A DNA stretch of 64,000 nucleotides from the NCBI RefSeq assembly GCF_900129315.1, contig NZ_FQUS01000015.1:1-64000 (forward strand), written 5' to 3'. Shown one piece after another: positions 7,598 to 14,785 of the stretch. The translations under genes and the position numbers were made by a program. How positions within the stretch are numbered: the first letter of the stretch is position 1; each line of letters begins with the position of its first letter. Under the pieces are notes generated by a model. It did not search any database. It saw nothing but the letters and a program-made list of their open reading frames with translations, and was not told where the DNA came from. The stretch comes from Fodinibius roseus. Its GTDB lineage: Bacteria > Bacteroidota > Rhodothermia > Balneolales > Balneolaceae.

Positions 7598-8332
7598 ATG
7601 AAATCAGTATTAATAACAGGAGCAAACAGAGGTATTGGCCTGGAAACAGCAAAACAACTTTCCCAAAAAGGATTGTTTGTTTATTTGGGTAGTCGCGATC
7701 TTCAAAAAGGAAAGGCTGCCGTAAAAGAATTGAATGACAAGGGCTTTCAAAATGTCAAGGCTGTTAACATAGATGTAACCAAGCCTGAAACTATTATTTC
7801 TGCCAAAAACACCATTGAAAAAGAACAAGCACAGTTAGATGTTCTGATAAACAATGCCGGTATCAGCGGAACGGTACCGCAACATGCGCTCGAAACAAGT
7901 ATTGATAATTTCGAAGACGTATTTGAGGTCAATTTATATGGGGTTGTAAGGGTCACACAGACGTTTATTGATTTATTGAAAAAATCACCAGAGCCAAGAA
8001 TTGTAAACGTAACTTCCAGTGTAGGTTCCCTTACGCTTCAAAGCGACCCCAACTGGCAAGCATATGACGATGCAAAATTAGCGGTTTATGCTTCGTCCAA
8101 ATCGGCCCTGAATATGTACACGGTTCATTTGGCTTACGAGCTGCAGGATACGGCTTTCAGAATAAATGCCGTTTGCCCCGGTTATACCAAAACCGCTTTC
8201 ACGAATTATAACGGAGGCGAGGTTGAAGTGGCCGGCAAACGCATTATAAAATATGCCTTGATTGACCAAAACGGACCTACGGGCAAATTCTTCAGTGAAG
8301 AATACAATGAAACAGGGGAATGTCCCTGGTAG
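7598..8332 (+). CDS. Short-chain dehydrogenase (carbonyl-reductase-like)
   Basis: A 244-aa SDR: TGANRGIG at 7-14, NNAG at about 85-88, serine region VNVTSS at about 136-141, and Y164-x-x-x-K168 inside YASSKSALNMYT. The order and the DDAKLAVYASSKSA context resemble NADPH-dependent carbonyl reductases. Substrate unknown. It is preceded by a Crp/Fnr regulator and a palindrome, and followed by a hairpin at 8353-8386, so it is likely a single-gene transcript. Confidence 0.87.
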   Translation: MKSVLITGANRGIGLETAKQLSQKGLFVYLGSRDLQKGKAAVKELNDKGFQNVKAVNIDVTKPETIISAKNTIEKEQAQLDVLINNAGISGTVPQHALETSIDNFEDVFEVNLYGVVRVTQTFIDLLKKSPEPRIVNVTSSVGSLTLQSDPNWQAYDDAKLAVYASSKSALNMYTVHLAYELQDTAFRINAVCPGYTKTAFTNYNGGEVEVAGKRIIKYALIDQNGPTGKFFSEEYNETGECPW

Positions 8333-8352
8333 AAAAAGCATATAACAACGAA

Positions 8353-8390
8353 TAATAGAGGTTTAGATACGAACCTAAATCGCTATTATA
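8353..8390 (+). terminator. Hairpin after the SDR gene, probable terminator
   Basis: TAATAGAGGTTTAG and CTAAATCGCTATTA pair at 12 of 14 positions, followed by TATATTTT. It resembles the hairpin at 101-134 (shared AATAG.GGTTTA...CGCTATT pattern). Confidence 0.5.
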
Positions 8391-8411
8391 TTTTAACGAC
8401 GGAATTATTAA

Positions 8412-8690
8412 ATTAAATGGAACGTCCTATCGATATATTTACGGAAGGACATTTTAGAATTATCGGTTGTTTTACAGGCCACAGAAGAAGCCGAACAACT
8501 GATGGATGCCAATGAATTTGAGGTAAATCCAACACCAGTTCTGAGTCTTGTTTCTGATTCATCCTGTTCGGCCTACGATTGTGAATTTGTGGCATTGGCA
8601 GATGATTTAAATGTCCGGCTGGTCACATTTAAAAAAAATATCCGTGAATTTCCTAAAATAGCTATTAGCCCAGAAGAATTTGTCACATAA
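8412..8690 (+). pseudogene. VapC-type toxin remnant, 5'-truncated
   Basis: The open frame from about 8412 to TAA at 8690 matches the second half of the VapC at 683-1087: IKW...YLRKD, EFEVNPTPVLSLV, SSCSAYDCEFVALADDL and a C-terminal end aligned with PNLAKYPDQ. The first 35 or so residues, with the first catalytic aspartate, and the RSEF segment with the catalytic glutamate are gone, and no antitoxin gene precedes it. It should be inactive. Together with the attC-like repeats just after it (8701-8766), it looks like a decayed toxin-antitoxin cassette. Confidence 0.75.
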
Positions 8691-8700
8691 ATCTAACAAA

Positions 8701-8766
8701 AGCGGTATAATCCGCCTTTAGATTACTCCTAAGATAAAAACAAAATATGTTAGTGGTATAATCCGC
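8701..8766 (+). repeat. Direct repeat resembling attC left boxes
   Basis: AGCGGTATAATCCGC (8701-8715) recurs as AGTGGTATAATCCGC (8752-8766), 51 bases on. The first copy runs on as CTTTAGATTA, matching attC-3 (TATAACCCGCCTTTAGATTA at 2288-2307) apart from one change. These are probably relics of attC left ends. Confidence 0.45.
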
Positions 8767-8773
8767 TATTGGA

Positions 8774-8930
8774 CCCGCCGGTGCGGGATAGATAACCCGC
8801 TATCTTTCGAGCTATCATGCTTATAAGTCCCCGGCAGGTTTCCAGACCAGAAGGCACTAATTAGAATGTAAGCCTCAAGAACTTATAAAGGTAATAGTGG
8901 CTGGTCCTATCCAGTGAGCGGGAAACCTTC
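8774..8930. ncRNA. Candidate structured RNA or DNA element with a pseudoknot
   Basis: Three perfect helices can be drawn: AGGTTTCC (8836-8843) with GGAAACCT (8921-8928); GACCAG (8845-8850) with CTGGTC (8901-8906) nested inside; and TTATAAGT (8821-8828) with ACTTATAA (8881-8888), which crosses the first helix and would form a pseudoknot. Upstream, CCCGC (8774-8778) can pair with GCGGG (8783-8787), which can alternatively pair with a later CCCGC (8796-8800). No coding frame explains this. Possible identities: the non-coding end or guide-RNA region of an IS110-type element, a riboregulator, or chance. No known RNA family was recognised. Confidence 0.35.
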
Positions 8931-9037
8931 ACTAATTAAAATAGGGGAAAATTTCATGGAAGCCTGCATAGTACTTTTGAATTACCAAACTATTCAGTCA
9001 GTGCAAATTTTCAGCATTATAGAATAAAACCGATCAT

Positions 9038-9391
9038 ATGAGTTGTCACGAAAAAATAAATTATGTAGAATTTCCTTCTGGTGATTTATTGGCTACAAAG
9101 AAATTCTTCAAGGAGGTCTTTGAGTGGTCATTTGAAGACTATGGGCCAGAATATACTTCCTTTTCAAATTCCGGATTAGACGGTGGTTTTTTTAAATCTT
9201 CAAAACATGCAACCACAGAGAATGGCTCCGCCTTAATTGTATTATACAGTAACGATCTGGAAGCTACACAAACTAAAATCCAACAAGCTGGTGGTAAAAT
9301 TACAAAGTCAATCTTTTCGTTTCCTGGGGGCCGTAGATTTCATTTTACAGAACCAGGTGGTAATGAACTATCGGTCTGGTCAGATCAGTAA
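9038..9391 (+). CDS. VOC (glyoxalase/bleomycin-resistance fold) protein
   Basis: A 117-aa single VOC domain made of two beta-alpha-beta-beta-beta units: NYVEFPSGDLLATKKFFKEVFEW at the start and VLYSNDLEATQTKIQQAGG in the second half, ending RRFHFTEPGGNELSVWSD. H5 and the final glutamate region fit a metal-site layout of this superfamily, but no substrate can be assigned. VOC proteins are very common integron cassette cargo. The stop is followed by ACAGCTAAC, as after the DHFR-like cassette gene, so it may once have been a cassette. Confidence 0.82.
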   Translation: MSCHEKINYVEFPSGDLLATKKFFKEVFEWSFEDYGPEYTSFSNSGLDGGFFKSSKHATTENGSALIVLYSNDLEATQTKIQQAGGKITKSIFSFPGGRRFHFTEPGGNELSVWSDQ

Positions 9392-9493
9392 CAGCTAACC
9401 CGCGCAGTTATACGAATAGGCAGAATTATCCAACAACCCCTTTTATGTGTCTGGAAATCTCCCCATGGAATTCTAACAAACTGCATACACCAT

Positions 9494-10450
9494 ATGATGA
9501 AAAAAGGAATATATATCCACATTTTTTCCTTAAGCATACTTGTCCTTTGTTTAGCAGGCTGCCAAGTTAAATCTGAAAAATCAAGTACAACCCCAGCCTT
9601 GATTTCATTTGGGGTTATTGCTGACGCTCAATATGCAGATCTTCCTGTACATGGAAATCGTCATTACAGGAGTTCACTGGATAATATGGAAAAAGCGGCG
9701 AAACAACTGAATACCTATACTTTGGATTTTGTGGTTCATTTGGGAGATATGATTGAAAGGGATTTTAATAGTTTCGACGATATAATTCCCATTTATAATA
9801 AAATCGAGACACAGAAATATGTCGTATTGGGGAACCATGAATTTGCAGTAGCTTCGGAAAAAAAGAATGACGTACCCACGAAATTGGGCTTGGATAAGCG
9901 TTATTTTTCGATTTTACAAAAAGGTTGGAAATTTATATTTCTGGACGGACAAGATCTGAGTGTAATGGCTCATCCTCCGGGTTCTGCTAAATATAAAGCA
10001 TCCCAGGCTATGCTGGATTCTTTAAAAAAAACTGGTCAGGATAATGCCCAATCATGGAATGGGGGATTAAGCTCAAAACAATTAGCATGGTTGAGAAAGC
10101 AATTAGATGAAGCCCAAAAAAATGATTACAAAGTGACGGTTTTCAATCACTTTCCCGTTTATCCAGTGGAATCTACTCACAACTTATGGAATGACAGAGA
10201 AGTCGTAAATTTATTGGAGCAATATGAGGTAGTCAAAATCTACATGAATGGACATAATCATTCGGGGGGCGATGCCATCCATAATGGCATCTACTACCTC
10301 AACTTGAAAGGAATGGTAGAAAATCCTGATGCCAGTACCTTTGCTATCTGTCATATATTTGAAAATTATCTCCTTATAGATGGTAAGGGAAATGAATATG
10401 ACCGGGTTATACCTATCGAGGATGTAGCAGATTGGTCAAGCTATAGATAA
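9494..10450 (+). CDS. Metallophosphoesterase lipoprotein (ADPRibase-Mn-like)
   Basis: A 318-aa calcineurin-like phosphoesterase with a lipoprotein signal: hydrophobic segment and LAGC lipobox near residue 23. The metal-binding motifs are in order: DAQ (about 44), GDMIERD (about 84), GNHE (about 113), NHFP (about 218) and GHNH (about 253). The DAQYAD start and spacing fit the Mn2+-dependent ADP-ribose/CDP-alcohol pyrophosphatase group, here exported and membrane-anchored. ATG codons occur at 9494 and 9497. It stands alone, with the next frame a gene fragment 10 bases on. The substrate assignment is tentative. Confidence 0.82.
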   Translation: MMKKGIYIHIFSLSILVLCLAGCQVKSEKSSTTPALISFGVIADAQYADLPVHGNRHYRSSLDNMEKAAKQLNTYTLDFVVHLGDMIERDFNSFDDIIPIYNKIETQKYVVLGNHEFAVASEKKNDVPTKLGLDKRYFSILQKGWKFIFLDGQDLSVMAHPPGSAKYKASQAMLDSLKKTGQDNAQSWNGGLSSKQLAWLRKQLDEAQKNDYKVTVFNHFPVYPVESTHNLWNDREVVNLLEQYEVVKIYMNGHNHSGGDAIHNGIYYLNLKGMVENPDASTFAICHIFENYLLIDGKGNEYDRVIPIEDVADWSSYR

Positions 10451-10459
10451 TAACAATAA

Positions 10460-10720
10460 TTGGAAATAGCCTACACGATTGAAGGTAAAATTGAATTCAG
10501 TCAATTCACGGAAAACTTGATAGGTTCTATTTCGGAAACAGCTGCCTGGTTTTTCGAACCCGGTGCCCAAACTATGGGTGGACTTGGATTTACTGCAGCC
10601 GGGACAACATCTAAAACCACCGTAGAACTGCAGCCGGGACAATGCATCGTTGAGTGTTATGTGAAAAACGAAGAGGAGGTATTCCATTCCATAACAGAGG
10701 AAAGTGATTCCGGAAGCTAA
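10460..10720 (+). pseudogene. Fragment of a small secreted, cupredoxin-like protein
   Basis: An 86-codon frame starting with TTG directly behind an in-frame TAA. It lacks a signal peptide or any upstream start. It ends in TTVELQPGQCIVECYVKNEE then EVFHSITEESDSG, resembling the last strands of a cupredoxin-type domain (PGxYxxECYVK...FH). The preceding metallophosphoesterase stops 9 bases before it, so the 5' part seems to have been lost at that junction. The identification is weak; it could be a short real gene of unknown function. Confidence 0.4.
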
Positions 10721-10804
10721 AGTCAGAGTATTTATAGGGTTATATCTGTGCAATTTTGGAGTCAATGAAGAGGCTTTAGAAACTCCTCCAATTCGCTATA
10801 CCAG

Positions 10805-10927
10805 GTGTGGTACCTACCTCTCCTTCAAGCGGACGCGCCTCGCCCTTCCCTGCCGATTTTGGACTGGCCAATTTCCGTAGTACATTTTATATTTATATCA
10901 ACGGGTGGCTCCCGCCCGTTATGCGCC
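10805..10927 (+). other. Degenerate attC-like site
   Basis: TTCAAGCGGACGCGCCTCGCCC near 10829-10850 and GGTGGCTCCCGCCCGTTATGCGCC ending at 10927 have the composition and order of an attC left and right arm, including GTTATGCGCC as in attC-2's L' box. The outer R'' and R' boxes do not match well. Placed directly before the ABM gene, it is probably a decayed cassette junction. Confidence 0.4.
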
Positions 10928-10969
10928 TGATCCTTCTATCCATTTTACCAATTCAAATTGACACAAAAC

Positions 10970-11320
10970 ATGAAAAAAAGTGCTCAACAAATAAATGATC
11001 TAATCAATAGGGACTCTTCTGTTTATTCAGCTACCTTTATTTTTCGAGTGAAGAACCATGATTTAGAGTTTGAGCGCTTGAATGATATCATAGACCAGGT
11101 TGCCAACTCTAATGCGGGTTTTTTAGGTAAAGAGGGATGGTCGAATAACGAGGAAAACAAAAAATCGGTCGTTTACTATTGGGATAGCATAGATGCGTTA
11201 AAAACATTTTCGAATCACCCCGATCATCAGAAAGCGAAAAAAAATTACAAAAAGTGGTATAACGGCTATGAAGTTATTATTTCAAAAGTATTGACATTTA
11301 AGTCAGATAATGGTCTTTAA
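10970..11320 (+). CDS. ABM-domain (antibiotic biosynthesis monooxygenase-like) protein
   Basis: A 116-aa protein from ATG at 10970 (an in-frame TTG lies four codons earlier). It shows the dimeric alpha-beta-barrel pattern of the ABM family: strand SVYSATFIFRVK, helix FERLNDIIDQVANSNAGFLG, strand KKSVVYYWDSIDALKTFSNH, then HQKAKKNYKKWYNGYEVIIS. Members include heme-degrading and quinol monooxygenases and many unassigned small enzymes. It lies directly behind a degenerate attC, so it is likely an old cassette gene. Confidence 0.78.
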   Translation: MKKSAQQINDLINRDSSVYSATFIFRVKNHDLEFERLNDIIDQVANSNAGFLGKEGWSNNEENKKSVVYYWDSIDALKTFSNHPDHQKAKKNYKKWYNGYEVIISKVLTFKSDNGL

Positions 11321-11872
11321 CGCCGTGCCTTTAAATCGTTTTATCTTCACAACCCTTTGAGCCTGCGATTCTTTGCTTCAGCATGTTGTTGAATAATTTT
11401 CAGTTGATGGCATAAACCAGTCAAGGATTAACCTGCCAAAACCAACGGTTAATACCGTTCCAATGCCAGTTGTTCCATTAGGAGTCTGTAAACACCAGAA
11501 GTACGAGATAAATGTCAATCTGCCAGCTGGCGGACCCACCCAGCTGTTCGTTTCATTCATTTCAATAAATCCTTAGTTCAAACCTATTGCTGACGACCAA
11601 CTTCGTTGATGACACTCGGACTTACCATACCTGCCCTATCTACTTCCTTAAAACTCCGTAGATCGGGAAAGCTTTGGATTGCATGCCTTATGGGGCTTAT
11701 TCTCCATATTATTAGCTTAAAGATCTATTTCTACGCAGATCACAGATCATGAGGTCCTCCTTGGGTAGTTAGGATTGATTATAGTTAATCTCGGTGAGGC
11801 CCTTCTTTTTACATCACTTTAGTACCATAAGAAGACTACTGAGAAAATTAATTTGCATTTTTTGCGTTTTTA
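11321..11872. other. Gap of about 550 bp with gene scraps only
   Basis: No convincing gene. Two minus-strand open stretches (11378-11560, and about 11580-11700 ending INEVGRQQ) have no recognisable domain, and the second has no start. They look like decayed sequence. The last 20 bases are promoter sequence of the BlaI gene. Confidence 0.4.
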
Positions 11873-11909
11873 TTTCTACATTTGTAGAAACAGTTCTAAC
11901 AATGTAGAA
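11873..11909. promoter_or_regulatory. BlaI-type operator pair overlapping the promoter
   Basis: TTTCTACA-TT-TGTAGAAA (11873-11890) is a perfect dyad with the TACA/TGTA half-sites known for BlaI/MecI/CopY repressors. TTCTAACAATGTAGAA (11894-11909) is a second, imperfect copy. TACATTTG (11877-11884) inside the first fits the Bacteroidota -7 consensus and TTTG at 11852 fits -33, so the repressor would cover the promoter. The BlaI start follows 4 bases later. Confidence 0.7.
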
Positions 11910-11913
11910 TAAT

Positions 11914-12285
11914 ATGAAACTATCGCAATCAGAAGAACAGTTGATGCAGTATCTCTGGGAACTTGAGAAAGCATTTTTAAGTGACTTGATTGAAAAATAT
12001 CCCGATCCCAAACCAGCCAGCAGTACGGTTGCAACACTGCTGAAAAGAATGAAGGATAAAGGCTATATCGACTATGAGCAGATGGGACGTTCACGGAGAT
12101 ACTATCCGCTGGTAAAAAAGTCAGACTACTTTTCGAAGCACATAAATAGTCTGATTAAGAAATACTTTAATGATTCTCCCTCGACCTTTGCTTCTTTTTT
12201 CACGAAGGAAACTAACTTATCTGATGAAGAACTGGAAGAGCTTCAGGACATTATCAACAACGAACTTAAAAAGAGAGACCAATGA
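11914..12285 (+). CDS. BlaI/MecI/CopY-family repressor
   Basis: A 123-aa penicillinase-repressor-family protein. A winged helix occupies about 1-75 (QSEEQLMQYLWELEKAFLSD then ASSTVATLLKRMKDKGYIDY), followed by a short helical dimerisation and cleavage region ending LSDEELEELQDIINNELKKR. It should repress its own operon through the dyads just upstream. The stop overlaps the next start by 4 bases (ATGA), so it is coupled to the M56 sensor. No beta-lactamase gene is adjacent. In Bacteroidota such pairs often control functions other than lactam resistance. Confidence 0.9.
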   Translation: MKLSQSEEQLMQYLWELEKAFLSDLIEKYPDPKPASSTVATLLKRMKDKGYIDYEQMGRSRRYYPLVKKSDYFSKHINSLIKKYFNDSPSTFASFFTKETNLSDEELEELQDIINNELKKRDQ

Positions 12286-13496
12286 TTCCTTACCTGATAT
12301 ACTCAACAGTATGCATGGGATTAGTCCTCCTGTTTTATCATGCTGTTCTTGCCCGGGAAAAAATATATCAGATCAATCGCTGGTATCTGCTTGGCGCCCT
12401 GCTATTTTCATTGACCGTACCATTGATGCCCTTTGGAATATTTGACTCTTTATTAACCTTAAGTAGCAATACTGAAATATCACAAATACTTTCAGGTGAG
12501 ATTGAGAACACCAATGCTGAGTCTGTTTATCAGGTGTCGGATAATCCTACAGAAAAAGATTCTGTGAGCCACACCTCATACTTTGAATGGATTACCCCAT
12601 TCCTTCTTTGGGTTTACGGTATTGTGACGCTGATCCTGTCTTTTCGAATGATTCGACATTTGTATCGTATGCAGCTTAAGTCAATGAAGAACCCAGCTAC
12701 CTCTTTTAAAGACCACAAAGTGGTTTTGGTAGCTAAGGAAGTAGTCCCCCACACATTCTGGAAAACCATATTTGTAAATAAAAAGCAGTACGAAAATAAA
12801 GAAATCAGCGAAGAGGTAATGATTCACGAACTCATCCATGCCGAGCAAAATCATTCTTTAGATATTATCATCGTAGAGATTTTGAAAACCATCTGTTGGT
12901 TTAACCCGGTCCTGTACTTTTATAAAAAAGCGATCCAGGTCAATCACGAATATATTGCAGACGATAAGGTCTTGTCTAATGGTGCGGATATTGCAGACTA
13001 CCAAACATTGTTACTAAAAATGCGAACTGCTAAATCAGCCCACTATCTTAGCACCAGTCTAAATTTTAATATCACAAAGAAGAGGTTCCAGATGATGACT
13101 CTTAACCATTCAACAGCCCGTTCTTCCTTAAAACTAGCATTGATTATACCGTTCTTTGTTCTTCTTGGCATCACCTTTGGTTGTGAACCAGCCAGTATGG
13201 AATCGGATAATCAAGTTGAAGATATAGTAAGTCTGGAAATAGTAGACGCTGAGACCATAAAACTGAATGGCGAAACAGTTTCGGCTTCTCAATTTGAATC
13301 TGTTTTTGCTGACCTGGCGATGGATCCGGAGCAGACAATTATTGATTTTAAAGTGCATAAGAATGCTACAATGGGTTTAGTTACGGACGTACAAAAAGTT
13401 CTTCGGGAAAAGGGTACCCTGAAAATCAATTATTCCACGGTGCAATCGAATGATGGTCAGTCTAAAAGGACTTGGAGGTCCAAATCAGGCAGTTGA
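12282..13496 (+). CDS. BlaR1-like M56 metallopeptidase with ExbD-like tail
   Basis: A 404-aa membrane sensor/protease. Transmembrane segments lie at about 3-20, 33-52 and 105-125, then the M56 zinc protease core with HELIHAEQNHSLD (HExxH at about 185) and the distal NHEYIADDKVL segment (about 225-235). A last membrane segment near 285-305 follows. The C-terminal 100 residues outside the membrane do not contain a penicillin-binding SxxK fold. They resemble the periplasmic ExbD/TolR domain: SLEIVDAETIKLNGETVS, then MGLVTDVQKVLREKGTLKIN. Signal reception would therefore differ from lactam sensing. It should cleave BlaI or an intermediate on activation. The next frame also looks ExbD-like. Confidence 0.85.
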   Translation: MIPYLIYSTVCMGLVLLFYHAVLAREKIYQINRWYLLGALLFSLTVPLMPFGIFDSLLTLSSNTEISQILSGEIENTNAESVYQVSDNPTEKDSVSHTSYFEWITPFLLWVYGIVTLILSFRMIRHLYRMQLKSMKNPATSFKDHKVVLVAKEVVPHTFWKTIFVNKKQYENKEISEEVMIHELIHAEQNHSLDIIIVEILKTICWFNPVLYFYKKAIQVNHEYIADDKVLSNGADIADYQTLLLKMRTAKSAHYLSTSLNFNITKKRFQMMTLNHSTARSSLKLALIIPFFVLLGITFGCEPASMESDNQVEDIVSLEIVDAETIKLNGETVSASQFESVFADLAMDPEQTIIDFKVHKNATMGLVTDVQKVLREKGTLKINYSTVQSNDGQSKRTWRSKSGS

Positions 13497-13499
13497 AAT

Positions 13500-13817
13500 G
13501 TGCTGAGTATACTCATGAATGAAGCGGGACATTTGTTAATTAATAAAGAACCCGCCACGCTTTCTTCAGTTGATAGATTAACAAAAAAATTCTTATCTAA
13601 CAACGAAGAATCTGCTAATATAACAGAAAGTCCGGGAGAGGCTATCATAACAATAAAAACTGCTAAAAAGACACCTCGCGACACGTATATCAGTGTCATT
13701 GATAAAATTATGGGGGTCTATGAGGAAGTGAGGAATCAAGCTTCAATGGAATTATTCGACAAACCTTATAAAGCGCTTGAAGAAGGAAGTGAAGAGAGAA
13801 AAATAACCGAGATATGA
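13500..13817 (+). CDS. ExbD/TolR-like periplasmic domain without membrane anchor
   Basis: A 105-codon frame that begins with GTG at 13500 (ATG at 13515 is in frame), three bases after the M56 gene. It reads like the C-terminal part of a Bacteroidota ExbD: a NEAGHLLINKEPATLSSVDR strand-helix, EAIITIKTAKKTPRDTYISV, then EEVRNQASMELF. The N-terminal transmembrane helix with the key aspartate of ExbD/TolR is missing, so it cannot work as a classical proton-channel subunit. It is either a truncated ExbD gene or a soluble partner of the M56 sensor's similar tail. Confidence 0.55.
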   Translation: MLSILMNEAGHLLINKEPATLSSVDRLTKKFLSNNEESANITESPGEAIITIKTAKKTPRDTYISVIDKIMGVYEEVRNQASMELFDKPYKALEEGSEERKITEI

Positions 13818-13877
13818 ACACGAAGTTTTTAATGGTGGCAAGCGCCATCGCACCATCTTCATCAATTTGTTCCAGGT

Positions 13878-14133
13878 ATGTTTGAGCAAGATTATATAAT
13901 GAGGCAAATAAAACAATTTATTCAAGCCTTGGAAGAAGTATTGTTTAAAAAAAAAAGAAGGGGAACAACAAGAAGCTCAAGATATTATCGAATCTTCTCT
14001 TAAAGAGTTACTTGGTGAACCAAATGATCATTTTCAACAACTTTCACTTGATGAAACCATTTCCGCATTGGAACATGATGGAATCTTCAACGCGGCCTCG
14101 CCGTTGGTTAATCTTATAATGAATACACAAAAG
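13878..14133 (+). pseudogene. DUF6483-like protein, frameshifted and run into the Crp gene
   Basis: ATG at 13878 starts MFEQDYIMRQIKQFIQALEE, the characteristic beginning of the DUF6483 family. At a run of ten A residues (13947-13956) the frame is lost. With one A fewer it continues KKKEGEQQEAQDIIESSLKE and then LSLDETISALEHDG, still family-like, and stays open without a stop into the Crp/Fnr gene. The original 3' end has been replaced by the start of the regulator. The A-tract could be a mutation, a phase-variable tract or a sequencing error. Confidence 0.6.
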
Positions 14134-14730
14134 ATGAATAGTGAAAGTGGTTTTATTCAGCTTATCAACGCCATTACCAGTCTTCCTTCTGAGCAGGAAG
14201 ACAGCTTCAGAGCTCTTCTCTCAGTAGAGAAGATTAAAAAAGGAAATCATTTTGTCAGAGCAGGAAGAATGTCCAGAACAATTGCCTTTGTAAAAAAAGG
14301 ATTGTTCAGATATTTCTATACCAGTGAAGATGGAGTTGAGTTCACCAAGGGTTTTTTTAATGCCCAATCAGTACTTAGTGCCTATGATGCCATCCTTGAA
14401 AACAGTCCGGCCCATTACACCATCGAGGCGCTTGAGGATTCTATTATCGAGACGGTAGATTACAATAAATTTCATCAGTTATTATCAGAAGCACCCTGCT
14501 GGAATGAGTTTCTTGTCGCTTTACTGCAGAAGGGATACCTGGCCAAGGTACGGCGGGAACGTGAATTTTTATTGCTGGATGCCGAACAGCGATACCGTGC
14601 TTTTTTGGAGCGATATCCTGGTCTTGAAAAGAGGATTAAACAGCATGTCATTGCCTCCTATATCGGAATCACTCCCGAATCCCTAAGCAGAATCCGTAAA
14701 AAAATTGGACCTCTTAACATAGATCAATGA
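14134..14730 (+). CDS. Crp/Fnr-family transcriptional regulator (second copy)
   Basis: A 198-aa regulator from ATG at 14134, though the frame is open further upstream through the DUF6483-like remnant. It has an effector barrel at about 20-125 (AFVKKGLFRYFYTSEDGVEF) and a C-terminal helix-turn-helix ending VIASYIGITPESLSRIRKKI. No iron-sulphur cysteine set. It is followed by an inverted repeat (14752-14782) and an SDR gene, the same order as at 6942-8332. The two regulators are related in layout but clearly divergent. The ATG at 14119 is an alternative start. Confidence 0.85.
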   Translation: MNSESGFIQLINAITSLPSEQEDSFRALLSVEKIKKGNHFVRAGRMSRTIAFVKKGLFRYFYTSEDGVEFTKGFFNAQSVLSAYDAILENSPAHYTIEALEDSIIETVDYNKFHQLLSEAPCWNEFLVALLQKGYLAKVRREREFLLLDAEQRYRAFLERYPGLEKRIKQHVIASYIGITPESLSRIRKKIGPLNIDQ

Positions 14731-14751
14731 TCTCTTAGCGAAGGATGCATA

Positions 14752-14782
14752 CGTTGTATCAGAATTTCAAACTGATACAACG
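14752..14782. promoter_or_regulatory. Perfect 11-bp inverted repeat abutting the SDR start codon
   Basis: CGTTGTATCAG (14752-14762) and CTGATACAACG (14772-14782) are perfect complements with a 9-base spacer, ending 3 bases before the ATG at 14786. As DNA it is a good operator for the Crp/Fnr protein encoded just upstream. As RNA it would be a hairpin covering the ribosome-binding region. There is no T-run, so termination is unlikely. Confidence 0.55.
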
Positions 14783-14785
14783 ATT

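Noticed and set aside
8701-8930. Possibility of a CRISPR array because of repeated short motifs.
   Set aside because: Only two copies of a 15-bp motif, no regular spacers and no cas genes.
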